Positions 31,022 through 41,149 of a stretch of DNA of 44,340 nucleotides are shown here, one piece after another. The stretch is from Thermoflexus sp. GTDB lineage: Bacteria; Chloroflexota; Anaerolineae; Thermoflexales; Thermoflexaceae. A model generated the notes under the pieces. It searched no databases. It worked only from the letters and a program-made list of their open reading frames with translations, and had not been told where the DNA came from. Positions within the stretch are counted from its first letter, which is position 1. Every line of letters starts with the position of its first letter. Position numbers and translations under genes: made by a program. The stretch spans positions 1 to 44,340 of the forward strand of contig JANXBD010000005.1 of the NCBI GenBank assembly GCA_025057635.1, written 5' to 3'.

Positions 31022-33247
31022 TTACCTCTGGATCCAGATCCGGCGGAACCCCATCGCCAGTGGACGCGAATCTCCCTCTCCGGGGGAGACCGCATAGGTG
31101 AATCCGAAAGATAGCTCATGGACGCCGCGTCGCGCCCATCCCTTTGGGATCCTCCAACGGAGGATTCTCTCTTGACAATCCGGGAAGGTCTCCTGGCCCA
31201 ATACGGATCCATTCATCAAAACCCTCAGGTGTTGAACCCGTCCTGGCTGGCAGAGGGGAAAGGCGATCAGCTCTAAGGTCGGTTCTTCTCCGGGCGGATC
31301 CGCTATCCACAGGGCATGAGCCTCCGTGTCCTCCGCCCAGATTCCCCAGCTTTCCGGTCCTGACCATCCATTCAGTAGCCAGAGGTTAGTGATCGCCGTC
31401 CCCCCATGATCTGGGATGCGAAAGATACAGATCGGGTAGTTCCAAGGGGAGTGCATGGAAGGAGGATCAAAGCAGCTCTCTAGGGGAAAGGGCCAGTTCC
31501 ACTTGGCCCAATCTGGCGGAGGATGATGGACAATCAGAAAGCGAAAGCCATGCTGACCTAACCAGTCGGGTCGATGACGGAACAATAGCCCTCGTCCCTG
31601 TTGCAGCCTCTCAAGCCAGCGAGGATGGAAAGGCGTGAACCCAGATAGGGTAGGGCGCCGATGGTATTCCGTGGCCATCACGGTCACCCGCGAAAGGTGC
31701 AAGCCAGGCGTGTGATCTGCAAAGACATCGATCACAGCCCCCGGTTCTGGGTTCCGTCGTAGCCACTCGAAGGCCGGGTGGACTGCGTAGGGCCAAGGAA
31801 GCGCTTGGGGAGGCCTCATCGGTGCCTCGAGGAGCCAGAGGAAAGTCAGCCCCTGTCGAAGCCGAGGGGAAGCAATCCGCGTCCATGCCTCGGCGCCCGC
31901 GACCATAAGCCCTAGTGCAGTTAAGGCGATGAACCGCCACAGGGTTCCCACCAATTCCCAGAATGGCACGATTGCCCATAGTAAGAGGAGGGGCGTGAGG
32001 GCGAGAGAATGCCAATTCCCTGGGAGGGCGGCATCCAGGAACAGTTCGGGTTTACGGGCGTGGCCGATGCGCCAGATCGCCTCGTAAACCGTGGCGAGCT
32101 CGGAGGGCCATGGGATCCGAACGGGCGTCTCCCATTGCACTGCGATCCCTGTGGCCAATAACGCGCCAAAGAGGGCCGCTCGAAGCAACGGCTGGCTGCG
32201 TAGCCGATGTCGGCACACTGCGATCCCCAACAATCCAATCAGGCTAGTCCCTGCGGGGATCATTCCCAGGGTCAGAATCGGCCGATGAGGAGCTGCAGGA
32301 TGCCGTCCTAGCCAGGGATGATACGGATTCCAGACCAGGGCATCAGCCCATCGATATCCATTCCCTAGCGCTGTTTCCAGGGTCTGGCCCAGCATTCGAT
32401 CCTGGAGGAAAGCATACAGGAAAAGCGCCAGCCACGGACTGCTGATCAGTGTGGCCATCCCAGGGCCTTGAAGGAGGAACCGTCCCAGTTGCCCTTGGCG
32501 CCATGCGCTCCAGCCGTAGACCAGTGCGATCCCTCCGCCAAGGAAGATCAGATATGGATTGCCAGCAATCCCTAATCCCCATATCCCCCCCGCTCGGATC
32601 AGCCAGCGGGGTGCCCATCCGCTTCGTCGAGCTTTCTCCAGCCCAAATCCGATCATGGGAAGACAGGCTGTTCCCCAGGCAACAGGAAGGTAATCTCCGT
32701 AGACGTGCATGGCTGCGAAGGTGCCATTAAAGGCGGCATAGGCGATTCCAGCCGCGGTGGCTAGCCAACGATCTCGGGCAAACAGATAAACCAGACGGAG
32801 GGTGCCCACGAAGGCTATAGAGAAGGAAAACCACACCAGAACATGAAAGGCAAAGGCGTCCCCTCCGAGCCGTGCCCATGGGAGCATCAGGCCGATCAGA
32901 AACGGACCGTGATGTTGTTTAGCGACATGCCAGCCCTGGGGAGCGAACGCTAGGGGATGGAACAGGGGAGAAACATGTAGCTCTAAAAGCGCGCGTCTGT
33001 ACCATGCAAGTGCCCACATAGCCTCTAGGGTGTCCTCGCCGGCCGGCACGCTTTGGAAGAATCCTTTCGATGGCCACGCATACTGTAACCATAGAAACCA
33101 GATCCCTAGTGGCACCAGCCATGCACCAATGCGGACGCCGCTTCGAGGGCCGGCAGGGAATCTACTAGAGAGCTGTCGGAACGACCAGATCAATTCGCCC
33201 CCATCATGTGCGAATTTCCTCATCCGGGCCCGTAGGTATCCCATCAT
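31022..33247 (-). CDS. Large GT-C-like integral membrane protein
   Basis: A 741-residue protein with about eleven hydrophobic helices (residues 40-460) and a C-terminal extracytoplasmic domain of about 280 residues. The first loop has an acidic motif (VPAGEDTLEAMWALAWYRRA) followed by SPLFHPLAFAPQGWHVAKQH. This matches the general pattern of bacterial GT-C-like proteins of unknown specificity (GDxxxxxW...SPFFxPxxFYPxG). The C-terminal part starts about PAFEWLRRNPEPGAVIDVF and ends in a beta-rich segment. A sugar- or lipid-modifying role is plausible but unproven. No strong ribosome binding site at 33247. It lies 41 bases before the DtxR-family gene on the same strand. Confidence 0.65.
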   Translation of the reverse strand: MMGYLRARMRKFAHDGGELIWSFRQLSSRFPAGPRSGVRIGAWLVPLGIWFLWLQYAWPSKGFFQSVPAGEDTLEAMWALAWYRRALLELHVSPLFHPLAFAPQGWHVAKQHHGPFLIGLMLPWARLGGDAFAFHVLVWFSFSIAFVGTLRLVYLFARDRWLATAAGIAYAAFNGTFAAMHVYGDYLPVAWGTACLPMIGFGLEKARRSGWAPRWLIRAGGIWGLGIAGNPYLIFLGGGIALVYGWSAWRQGQLGRFLLQGPGMATLISSPWLALFLYAFLQDRMLGQTLETALGNGYRWADALVWNPYHPWLGRHPAAPHRPILTLGMIPAGTSLIGLLGIAVCRHRLRSQPLLRAALFGALLATGIAVQWETPVRIPWPSELATVYEAIWRIGHARKPELFLDAALPGNWHSLALTPLLLLWAIVPFWELVGTLWRFIALTALGLMVAGAEAWTRIASPRLRQGLTFLWLLEAPMRPPQALPWPYAVHPAFEWLRRNPEPGAVIDVFADHTPGLHLSRVTVMATEYHRRPTLSGFTPFHPRWLERLQQGRGLLFRHRPDWLGQHGFRFLIVHHPPPDWAKWNWPFPLESCFDPPSMHSPWNYPICIFRIPDHGGTAITNLWLLNGWSGPESWGIWAEDTEAHALWIADPPGEEPTLELIAFPLCQPGRVQHLRVLMNGSVLGQETFPDCQERILRWRIPKGWARRGVHELSFGFTYAVSPGEGDSRPLAMGFRRIWIQR

Positions 33248-33516
33248 TGACGATCCGTTCCGTAGTATTGTAGCAAAGGAAGAGAAAACCGATTCAGGCT
33301 CTATTCCCTAGCGAGGGGGAATGAGATCCACCCTATACGGGAAGAGCAGGGTTGTTCATCGCTTCCTTAGTTTAGAGGCCTCAGATGATTCCTGTAAATT
33401 TCCACTTTTTAAATCCCTGGGTTTATAATTGACATAGGTTCCGGGAGTCATTGGCTTTGCTTCCTTAACAGCTATTATTTTTTGAACGAACGGGCGAGCC
33501 CGAAGAGGAGGATGCG
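33248..33516. other. Divergent intergenic region with promoter elements
   Basis: 269 bases between the membrane protein and the signalling locus. It contains TATAAT (33424-33429) overlapping by one base a perfect TTGACA (33429-33434), on the plus strand. Neither has a good partner hexamer at standard spacing, so the promoter of the signalling genes is probably here but unresolved. Confidence 0.4.
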
Positions 33517-34413
33517 ATGAGCAAGGCACGAATCCTTGTCGTGGAAGATGACCCGGACATTGCCAACCTGTTGAAGACGTATTTCAGCGCGCTGCACTAT
33601 GAGGTTCAGACAGTCACGCGGGGTCAAGAGGCCCTGGAGAAAACCCGCCAGCAGCTTCCTCACCTGATTATCCTGGATATCATTCTCCCCGATATTGACG
33701 GTTACGAGGTGTGCAGAAGGTTGCGAACTAATCTGCGCACCGGCCATATCCCAATCATCTTTCTAACTCAGCGAGATGAACGTAGTGATCGGATCGCAGG
33801 CCTCGAGCTGGGGGCTGATGACTACATCACAAAGCCGTTTGATATCGAGGAATTGCGCCTAAGGGTTCAGAATGCGATCCGACGGGCGGAGCGGGAAAGT
33901 CTCAACAACCCGGTGACCGGCCTGCCCAGTGGGCGCCTAATTGAGGATCAACTGCGTGCTCTTCTCCGCCGCTCGGATTGGGGCCTGCTATACATCGGGA
34001 TCAACAGTCTGGATGCCTTTCGGGAGATCTACGGCTTTGTGGCCGGTGATGAGGTATTGCGGTGGACGGCGATGCTGATCGGAGAAGTAGTGGACGAGCT
34101 GGGAACGCCGCAGGATTTCATCGGGCACGTTGGTGGTGATGATTTTGTGGTCATCACGGAGGCTGGACGAGCGGAGGCCATCGCCCAGGCTCTCCGCCAG
34201 CGCTTTGCAGATGGAGTGGCCACTCACTATACGTTCGCTGATCGGGAGCGAGGATATTTGTTGCTGACCGATCGGGAGGGAAATGAAAAGCGCATCCCGT
34301 TCATGACTCTCGCTATTGGCATCGTCCGGGCGGGAGAGTGGATTCTCAACGACATCCGGGAGCTCACGGAGATCGCAGCGGAAGCGCGGCGAAAGGAGAT
34401 CATGTTGCTCTGA
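33517..34413 (+). CDS. Response regulator with a degenerate GGDEF domain
   Basis: A 298-residue protein. The receiver domain (residues 1-120) is complete: acidic pair in VVEDDPD, phospho-acceptor Asp in LIILDIILPD, Thr in FLTQRDE, Lys in DYITKPFD. The GGDEF-like domain (about 130-295) has NPVTGLPSGR at its start, but the metal-binding DxD position reads YIGINSLDAF and the signature is GGDDF in place of GGDEF. Diguanylate cyclase activity is therefore unlikely and the domain may only bind nucleotide or protein. ATG 33517 has GAGGAGG five bases upstream. The next gene, a giant hybrid kinase, starts 40 bases later, so the two are probably co-transcribed and the receiver is a likely phosphorelay partner. 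Confidence 0.88.
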   Translation: MSKARILVVEDDPDIANLLKTYFSALHYEVQTVTRGQEALEKTRQQLPHLIILDIILPDIDGYEVCRRLRTNLRTGHIPIIFLTQRDERSDRIAGLELGADDYITKPFDIEELRLRVQNAIRRAERESLNNPVTGLPSGRLIEDQLRALLRRSDWGLLYIGINSLDAFREIYGFVAGDEVLRWTAMLIGEVVDELGTPQDFIGHVGGDDFVVITEAGRAEAIAQALRQRFADGVATHYTFADRERGYLLLTDREGNEKRIPFMTLAIGIVRAGEWILNDIRELTEIAAEARRKEIMLL

Positions 34414-34453
34414 AGGGGAGATACTGCTCGCTGCTAAGGAAAACGAGCAAAAA

Positions 34454-37400
34454 ATGGGAAATGATATGGAGAAAAGGCAAGAGAAATCTCGGATGGTGCA
34501 GCATCGACGTCTGCGTTGGCCTTTAAAACCCACTCGCCCTTTATCTTCTAGTTCGACAATTCCAGCAAAGGGGTCTTTCTCTTTTTTGAACCGATGGGCA
34601 GAGCCGGTGCTTTGGATCGACGCAGGGAGCGGTCGGCTGTTTCTGAATGTGGCCGCGCGTGCCTGGCTAGGCGATCCTTTACCCTCTTCCCGTCAAGACC
34701 TAGAGAGCCGTCTTCGCCCATTGGGGGTGCTGGAGCGCTGGTTGAGGGGCTCGAATGAAATTGCACTAATTCGCAATGAAATGGTTCGGGCCAGCGCTAT
34801 CCCGCTCACCCTGGATGGGCGATCGGGGTTTCTGGTGGTTCTTCGACCCCTTCTCAACCGCCCTCAGCCGGCTTGGGAGCCCTCATTCTATTCCCGGGAG
34901 CCGGGATTGGTCGCGGAGGTCGCCCGCCTGCTGAGGGTTCCTCTCGATTTGGACGCCACACTGGATGTCCTCTTGCGCACCATCCGGTTGGCGATTCCGC
35001 ACGATCTCGCTGAAATCCACCTGTGGGAGCCCGAAGAAGGCCGCTTTCGAACGTGGGTCCGGAGCGGAGATCCTCAAGCGGTAGTTCAGCTTGCGGAATT
35101 CGGAGAGGCCGATTCGCCGAACGAAGGTTTCACAGGCTGGCTAGCTACCCACCGGCGTCCCCTGTTGATTCGGGATTTGCGTAACTTTACAGAAGCACAG
35201 CCTCGCCCAAATCTGAGTTTCCTTCCCTTGCGTGCCTTTCTGGGGGTTCCTCTAGAGTTGGGAGAGAAGTTCCTCGGGACGCTGGAGCTGATGGCGTATC
35301 AATCGGATGCCTTCACCGAAGACCATCTCCAACTATTGGAGGCGATTGCCGTCCAGGCAGCCATTGCCATTCAGAATGTCCGCCTCTACGAAGCCACTCG
35401 TCATCAAGCAGAAGGATTGGAGATCCTCTTTCGCATCATCGCCATCGGTGCGGTCTCTCCTTCGCCCGAAGCTTTCCTTCAGAAATCCATCGCCGAGCTG
35501 TCAGAATGGTTCCAAGTAGAACGGGCAGCGGTGTTGCTATATGATCCGAAGCGTCAGGAGTTGGCTCCTCATCCGGCGGGCTTCTACGGGCCCTGGCCAC
35601 CGGAAGCCACCGAATTTCGCTTTCCTGTTCATGACCCTGCGTTCGAACGAAGCGTGTTCCGAAGCGGACGACCCTTCCGATCTCACCAGGTGTTGGAGGA
35701 TCCTCGACTGATCCCCCCCTATCGAGAACTGGTTGCGCGTTTCGGCGTTCGTTCTGTTCTCTCAATCCCCCTGACCGCTCAAGAGCATCCGATAGGAGAG
35801 CTTCATCTGGTCAACCATAAGAAAGGTCGATTCCGGCTAGACGACGAGCGCCTGGGGATGGCGCTGGGTGCGGTGCTGGGGGCCATTTTTTACAACCTAC
35901 AGAGGATCGAAGGTATTCGACACCGCGCTGGTCGTTTGCAAGCCCTGACGGAGATTGGTCATCGGATTGCAGCAGCACTGGATCTGAGTGAGATCTTCGG
36001 GATCCTTCGAGAAGAACTTGGACGCGTTCTGGATGTTCACAGCTTCTATGTTGCTCTGTATGAACCGGAAACCGATGAGGTCTCATTTCCCCTTTATGTC
36101 CATCGTGGAGAACGCTTGGCAGAGCCGCCGAAATCGCAAGGTGGCCAGGGCCTGACCGGATACGTGATCCGAACCGGTCGTTCCCTGTTGCTGCGAGGCG
36201 ATGTGATGAGCCAGGCGCGAACGATGGGGATTGAACCACTGGAACCTCCCTCGCGGGCCTGGATGGGGATCCCCCTGCGGTTTGGCGATCGCGTGATCGG
36301 CATGTTGGCCATCCATCACGACGAGGATGAAAACGCATTCGATGAGGCAGACTTAGAGCCCTTGCAGGCCATCGCGCACTGGATTGCGATCGCGATCAAC
36401 AACGCTCGCCTCTACGAGGAAGTTCGCAAACATCTGGAAACTCGAACTCACCAGCTGAATGCGCTCAAACGGATTGGCCGGGAGCTGAATGAGACGCTGG
36501 ATTTGGATTACATCCTCAATCTCGTGTTGGATTCGGCGCTGCAGATTACAGGAGCAGACTGCGGAGGGATTCTGCTATACGAGCCGGAGAGTCGTCTCTT
36601 ACGTCCTCGCGTGTGTCGTCACCTCTCCTCGGAGCAATCGCAGGCGTGGGGCCTAAATTACCTAGCTGACCAAGCCCTCCAGACAGGGCGGGTCATCTTA
36701 CTCGGCGATGTTCGGCAGGATCCTCACTATGTCGGAGTCCCTGATACCCTTTCGGAGGTGGCGGTTCCTATATGGTATGGAACCTCGGTGGTGGGAGTGC
36801 TGAACCTGCGGAGCCAACAACCTTATGGCGTCGGCGAGGAACAAATCCCCTTCCTTGAAGCGCTAGCAGCTCATGCAGCAGTGGCTATCGGCCACGCGAT
36901 CCGTCTGAGTGAGGAGGCTCAGCGAAGCGAACGTTATCGCCAGCGCATCGAGTTGATGCGGGGAATGTTGGAGGTGAGCCAGGCGCTTCGCTCGGAGCGG
37001 CCGCTGGAGAACGCCCTTGAGACAGTCGCGTATACCATCCAGGAGTCTATCGGATTCCGGTATGTGCTGATTGGCTTGCTAGAGGGCGAGCCATTGATGT
37101 TGCGCTGGGTAGCCCAGGCCGGGCTTCCACTTTCCCTGTTCGAGAGGATGCGGCAGATCTCCCAGCCATGGCGGCAGATCCTGGCTCTCATGCGGGATGA
37201 ACTGCGATTGGGAGCCTGCTACTACATCCCGTATGAACGACAGCCGGAGAACTTGAGGGGGACGTTCAAGATCTGGTCTGCTGCGCCAACTCATGTGCCG
37301 CGGCCTGACTTCAGCCACTGGCATCCCGAGGATCTCCTTATCATTCCTGTTCATGGAACCGGGGGGCGTCTATTAGGCATTATCTCAGTGGATGAGCCTC

Positions 37401-40400
37401 GGGATGGACAAGCCCCGACTCGACAGACAGTGGAGATGCTAGAACTGCTGGCTAGCCAAACCGGCATCATTATTGAAAACGCGCGCCTCTATGAAGGACT
37501 CAAACGCCGGATTGAGGCTCTAACTCGTCTCAACGAAACCAGCCGCCAGATTTCCACTCGATTGGAGCTAGGGGCCTTGTTGGAAGCTATCGCTCAGGCC
37601 GCTGCTTCCCTTAGCCAGGCAACATGGGCCACGGTGGTTCAGAAAGGAGAGAGCGGAGCCTTGCAGGTTGCCTCCGAATGGGCTCCTCAGGGGGCCCTAA
37701 GTGTGGCCTCCCTAGAGGCTTTCCTGAATTCCTCGCAGATTATCCGGGCTTTATCTTCCGGTCGTGCCCTCTACCTCCATGACCTAGAAGAGACGGTGGG
37801 GAAGGAGCTATTCGGCATACGCTCGTTGCTTCTTGTTCCCATCCGGACAGGCCAGGAGATCTTCGGATGGATCACCGTGGCCCATCTGGAGCGCGGTGCC
37901 TTTGATGAGACTCAACAGATCCTGCTTCAGACCTTGGCAGAACAAGCGGCGGTAGCCGTGGAGAACGCTCGGCTCTACGAGCAGACCCGTCGTTTCAGCG
38001 AGGAACTGGAAGTCCTCGTCCGTGAGCGGACACGGGCTTTAGAAAAGGCTTTGTCGGATCTTTCAGCTCGCCACAGTCAGTTAGAGCTGCTGTATCGAGT
38101 GACCCTGGCGCTGACTGCCAGTCTGGAGCTAGAGGCGATTCTTCAGCAGGCCCTTTCGCTTCTCGTCAAGGAGAAGGAAACCGTTGCGATCATCCTACTG
38201 GATCTTGAGCAGGAGCGCCTACAGGTGCGAGCTGCCATCGGGCCAGGCAGTGCTCAACTGATTGGCCAATCCTGGTTTGTCCGTGAGGATCCTGGCCTCA
38301 TCCAGGCAGCCATCCGCCAGCGGCGGACTCAAAATCTGACCGAGGTCGCGCCGGATCTGCTCCCTCCCCCATGGCGGGGATTGCGTCCGGGTGCTGTCCT
38401 GGTGGTTCCTCTGGTTCTAGGCTTGGAGGCCTTAGGAGCGCTGATGTTCACCCATCCAGAGCCGCGCCCGTTTGAACCGGAGCGGATCCAGCTCATGGAG
38501 ACGGTGGCAGCTCAGATGGCCCAGGCGATCAACAACGCTGCCCTTTACACATTGATCACCCAGCAGGCCGAGCGGCTAGGCAGCACCTTGCGGGCTGTTC
38601 AGGAAGAGGCCTCTAAGCGCCAAGCCATCCTGGAATCCATTGCAGAGGGCGTGGTGGTGGCCGATGCCCGAGGCGAAGTCATCATGATGAACGCTGCGGC
38701 TGAGCGGATCTTGGGGTTACGCTGGGAGGAGGTCATCGGACGACCCATCCAGCACTTCACGGGCCTGTATGGGCCTGCCTGGCAGGAATGGATGGCCTCC
38801 CTGCGGCGATGGCTTTCCGAGCCTCGGGGACAACCGCCGACGCTGTTTATTCGCCAAGAGCTTGCCCCTGAGGGTCGCTTCATCACTGTTCACGTAGCCC
38901 CTGTGATGATGGGCACTGAGTTTCTAGGTACCGTCTCGGTTTTCCGGGATATCACTCCAGAGGTGGAGGCTGAGCGCGCCAAGAACGAGTTTATCTCCAC
39001 GGTCTCTCATGAGCTTCGCACTCCTATGACCTCCATCAAGGGATACGTAGATCTGCTGCTTCTTGGATCAGGGGGCCCGCTCTCTGAAGTGCAGCGTCGT
39101 TTCCTACAGATTGTCAAAGCCAACGCGGATCGCCTCAAGGTGCTGGTAGACGACTTGCTTGATATCTCCCGTATGGAGAGCGGTCGCCTCCAGCTGGATC
39201 TTCGTCCGGTGCCTCTAGAGGCGGCAGTGGAAGCAGTGGTGGCTTCCTTAAAAGCTCGCATTGATGAGAAGAACCAACAGTTGGAGCTTGATCTCCCAGA
39301 GTCCCTTCCGCATGTCCGGGCAGATAAGGACCGATTGATTCAGATCTTAAGTAACCTGGTGAGCAATGCGAACAAATATACACCGGAAGGTGGGCGGATC
39401 TGCATTCGAGCCCGCGCTGAAAATCAAGAAGTTCACGTAGAGGTTTGCGATACCGGGATTGGTATTCCCCCAGAAGCTCTCCCCCGTATTTTCGAGCGGT
39501 TCTATCGTGTAGACGACCCCCGGGTTCATGAGACTCCAGGGACGGGCCTAGGGCTTTCGATCGTGAAGACCCTGGTAGAGCTGCACGGCGGACGAATCTG
39601 GGTGGAAAGTGAGGTGGGTAAAGGCTCGACTTTCCATTTCACAATCCCTGTCGCCTCTGAGGCAACGATTTCACCTCAACATCCATCAGCTGCGAGGCCA
39701 GCCCATGTCCGAGCTGAGGGAAGTTCCTCCATCCTGATCGTGGAAGATGAGCCTGATATCGCTGACATGCTAGTCCATCATCTAGAGCGTGCAGGATATC
39801 GAACCATCGTCACCCATCTGGGGACGGAAGCGCTTCGGATTGCCCGAGAGGAGTGCCCACAACTGATCACGCTGGATATCCATCTTCCGGATCTGGATGG
39901 CTTCACAGTGTTGGAGCGCTTGCAATCGGATCCGGCGACTGCGGAGATCCCGGTCATCATCGTCTCTGTTGTTGTCGACCGTCAGCGAGGAGTGCACCTG
40001 GGAGCCGTAGACGTGCTGGGCAAGCCGGTGGATTTAGAGCAACTGTTGCGGGTTGTGAAGCAATATGCCCAGCGGCATGCGCGTGTTCTAGTGGTCGATG
40101 ATGATCCAGGGGTTCGTTCCTTGCTCCAGGACACTCTTCGGGAACACGGGTTCGAGGTCGCTGCTTTCGGGAATGCAGTAGAGGCGCTGATCTGGATCGA
40201 GACCATTCGCCCCGATTTGGTGCTTATGGATCTTAAACCCGCTGGGATAAGTGGCCTGGATGCTCTAGCGCGCTTGAAAGCGAATCCGAAGACCGCAGAT
40301 ATCCCGGTGGTGATCATGACAGCCAGCGTTACTGACCCAATCGGAAAGCGCCGCCAGGCGATGGCGCTCGGAGCGGCAGGTTTCTTCCTCAAGCCGCTTC

Positions 40401-40480
40401 CGTTGGAGGAGTTCATTGCCGCCATCCGACATCTGTTGGCCCAGCCATCAGAGGATGAGCTTGGCGGCGGGCAAGGATAG
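34454..40480 (+). CDS. Giant hybrid histidine kinase: PAS-like, seven GAF, PAS, HisKA, HATPase, two receivers
   Basis: About 2008 residues, no membrane helices, so cytosolic. Domains by rough residue: PAS-like 45-135; GAF 1-7 at about 155-315, 319-485, 494-657, 664-824, 829-1012, 1019-1177 and 1209-1369, most ending in the linker IAIxNxRLYE; coiled coil around 1180-1205; PAS 1389-1507; HisKA 1509-1579 with His1519 in STVSHELRTPM; HATPase 1619-1734 with DTGIGIPPE and GTGLGLSIVK; receiver 1 about 1759-1874 (LITLDIHLPD); receiver 2 about 1876-1996 (LVLMDLKPAG). Both receivers keep the Asp, Ser/Thr and Lys residues. GAF domains probably sense small ligands or redox state. The start could be ATG 34454 or 34466; the frame runs back to 34316 but overlaps the previous gene. 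Confidence 0.9.
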   Translation: MGNDMEKRQEKSRMVQHRRLRWPLKPTRPLSSSSTIPAKGSFSFLNRWAEPVLWIDAGSGRLFLNVAARAWLGDPLPSSRQDLESRLRPLGVLERWLRGSNEIALIRNEMVRASAIPLTLDGRSGFLVVLRPLLNRPQPAWEPSFYSREPGLVAEVARLLRVPLDLDATLDVLLRTIRLAIPHDLAEIHLWEPEEGRFRTWVRSGDPQAVVQLAEFGEADSPNEGFTGWLATHRRPLLIRDLRNFTEAQPRPNLSFLPLRAFLGVPLELGEKFLGTLELMAYQSDAFTEDHLQLLEAIAVQAAIAIQNVRLYEATRHQAEGLEILFRIIAIGAVSPSPEAFLQKSIAELSEWFQVERAAVLLYDPKRQELAPHPAGFYGPWPPEATEFRFPVHDPAFERSVFRSGRPFRSHQVLEDPRLIPPYRELVARFGVRSVLSIPLTAQEHPIGELHLVNHKKGRFRLDDERLGMALGAVLGAIFYNLQRIEGIRHRAGRLQALTEIGHRIAAALDLSEIFGILREELGRVLDVHSFYVALYEPETDEVSFPLYVHRGERLAEPPKSQGGQGLTGYVIRTGRSLLLRGDVMSQARTMGIEPLEPPSRAWMGIPLRFGDRVIGMLAIHHDEDENAFDEADLEPLQAIAHWIAIAINNARLYEEVRKHLETRTHQLNALKRIGRELNETLDLDYILNLVLDSALQITGADCGGILLYEPESRLLRPRVCRHLSSEQSQAWGLNYLADQALQTGRVILLGDVRQDPHYVGVPDTLSEVAVPIWYGTSVVGVLNLRSQQPYGVGEEQIPFLEALAAHAAVAIGHAIRLSEEAQRSERYRQRIELMRGMLEVSQALRSERPLENALETVAYTIQESIGFRYVLIGLLEGEPLMLRWVAQAGLPLSLFERMRQISQPWRQILALMRDELRLGACYYIPYERQPENLRGTFKIWSAAPTHVPRPDFSHWHPEDLLIIPVHGTGGRLLGIISVDEPRDGQAPTRQTVEMLELLASQTGIIIENARLYEGLKRRIEALTRLNETSRQISTRLELGALLEAIAQAAASLSQATWATVVQKGESGALQVASEWAPQGALSVASLEAFLNSSQIIRALSSGRALYLHDLEETVGKELFGIRSLLLVPIRTGQEIFGWITVAHLERGAFDETQQILLQTLAEQAAVAVENARLYEQTRRFSEELEVLVRERTRALEKALSDLSARHSQLELLYRVTLALTASLELEAILQQALSLLVKEKETVAIILLDLEQERLQVRAAIGPGSAQLIGQSWFVREDPGLIQAAIRQRRTQNLTEVAPDLLPPPWRGLRPGAVLVVPLVLGLEALGALMFTHPEPRPFEPERIQLMETVAAQMAQAINNAALYTLITQQAERLGSTLRAVQEEASKRQAILESIAEGVVVADARGEVIMMNAAAERILGLRWEEVIGRPIQHFTGLYGPAWQEWMASLRRWLSEPRGQPPTLFIRQELAPEGRFITVHVAPVMMGTEFLGTVSVFRDITPEVEAERAKNEFISTVSHELRTPMTSIKGYVDLLLLGSGGPLSEVQRRFLQIVKANADRLKVLVDDLLDISRMESGRLQLDLRPVPLEAAVEAVVASLKARIDEKNQQLELDLPESLPHVRADKDRLIQILSNLVSNANKYTPEGGRICIRARAENQEVHVEVCDTGIGIPPEALPRIFERFYRVDDPRVHETPGTGLGLSIVKTLVELHGGRIWVESEVGKGSTFHFTIPVASEATISPQHPSAARPAHVRAEGSSSILIVEDEPDIADMLVHHLERAGYRTIVTHLGTEALRIAREECPQLITLDIHLPDLDGFTVLERLQSDPATAEIPVIIVSVVVDRQRGVHLGAVDVLGKPVDLEQLLRVVKQYAQRHARVLVVDDDPGVRSLLQDTLREHGFEVAAFGNAVEALIWIETIRPDLVLMDLKPAGISGLDALARLKANPKTADIPVVIMTASVTDPIGKRRQAMALGAAGFFLKPLPLEEFIAAIRHLLAQPSEDELGGGQG

Positions 40481-40555
40481 CACTTCGTGCTGGTCGGATA
40501 GATAGGGCCCGTGGACAAAGGACCGAACTAAAGGCTAAAGGGAGGAATTGGAATA

Positions 40556-40933
40556 ATGGCCAAGATATTGATCGCTGAAGACGAAAAGGATATTCGGGAA
40601 TTGATCGCCTTCACCCTGGAATTCGGAGGCTTCGATGTGATCACGGCAATCAACGGGCAGGAGGCGGTTGAATTGGCACGCCAGCACCGCCCCGATTTGA
40701 TTATTCTAGATGTGCGCATGCCTAAAATGACCGGATATGAGGCATGTCGTGTCTTGAAATCTCAGGAGGAGACACGCGCTATCCCAGTTGTATTTCTATC
40801 CGCTAAAGGGCAGGAGTCAGAAATCCGGCAAGGGATGGAAGCAGGAGCCGATGCGTATATCCTAAAACCCTTTGCTCCCGATGAGCTGATTCAGCAAGTC
40901 CACATGATTCTGAGTCGTCATAGCGCGCGTTGA
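40556..40933 (+). CDS. Single-domain response regulator (receiver only)
   Basis: A 125-residue CheY-like receiver. It has the acidic pair in IAEDEKD, phospho-acceptor Asp in LIILDVRMPK, Ser in FLSAKGQE and Lys in AYILKPFAPD, with no output domain. It begins 75 bases after the giant hybrid kinase; AGGGAGG lies 11 bases before the ATG. It probably acts as a phosphotransfer intermediate or protein-binding output of the same relay as the kinase and the REC-GGDEF protein. Confidence 0.93.
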   Translation: MAKILIAEDEKDIRELIAFTLEFGGFDVITAINGQEAVELARQHRPDLIILDVRMPKMTGYEACRVLKSQEETRAIPVVFLSAKGQESEIRQGMEAGADAYILKPFAPDELIQQVHMILSRHSAR

Positions 40934-41149
40934 GACCCTATTTCCAATTCAACTCCCTTTTGGCTTACATGGTTCGGAACTGAGTTTGGGAATGTATACA
41001 GCGGCAAAATCGACTCGCAACGCAAGGGCCGAATGGGCCTGAGCGGGAATTGACCTGTGAACTATCCTTCGGATCTCTTGCCTTAGGTCGTAAGACCGCA
41101 AGAAACGAGAGTGGGCTGAGCACGATTGGGGTGCTGAGGGTGGATTGCC

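Noticed and set aside
34316-34453. N-terminal extension of the giant hybrid kinase into the REC-GGDEF gene
   Set aside because: It overlaps the preceding coding sequence and is of atypical Ser/Arg-rich composition; ATG 34454 or 34466 is more likely.
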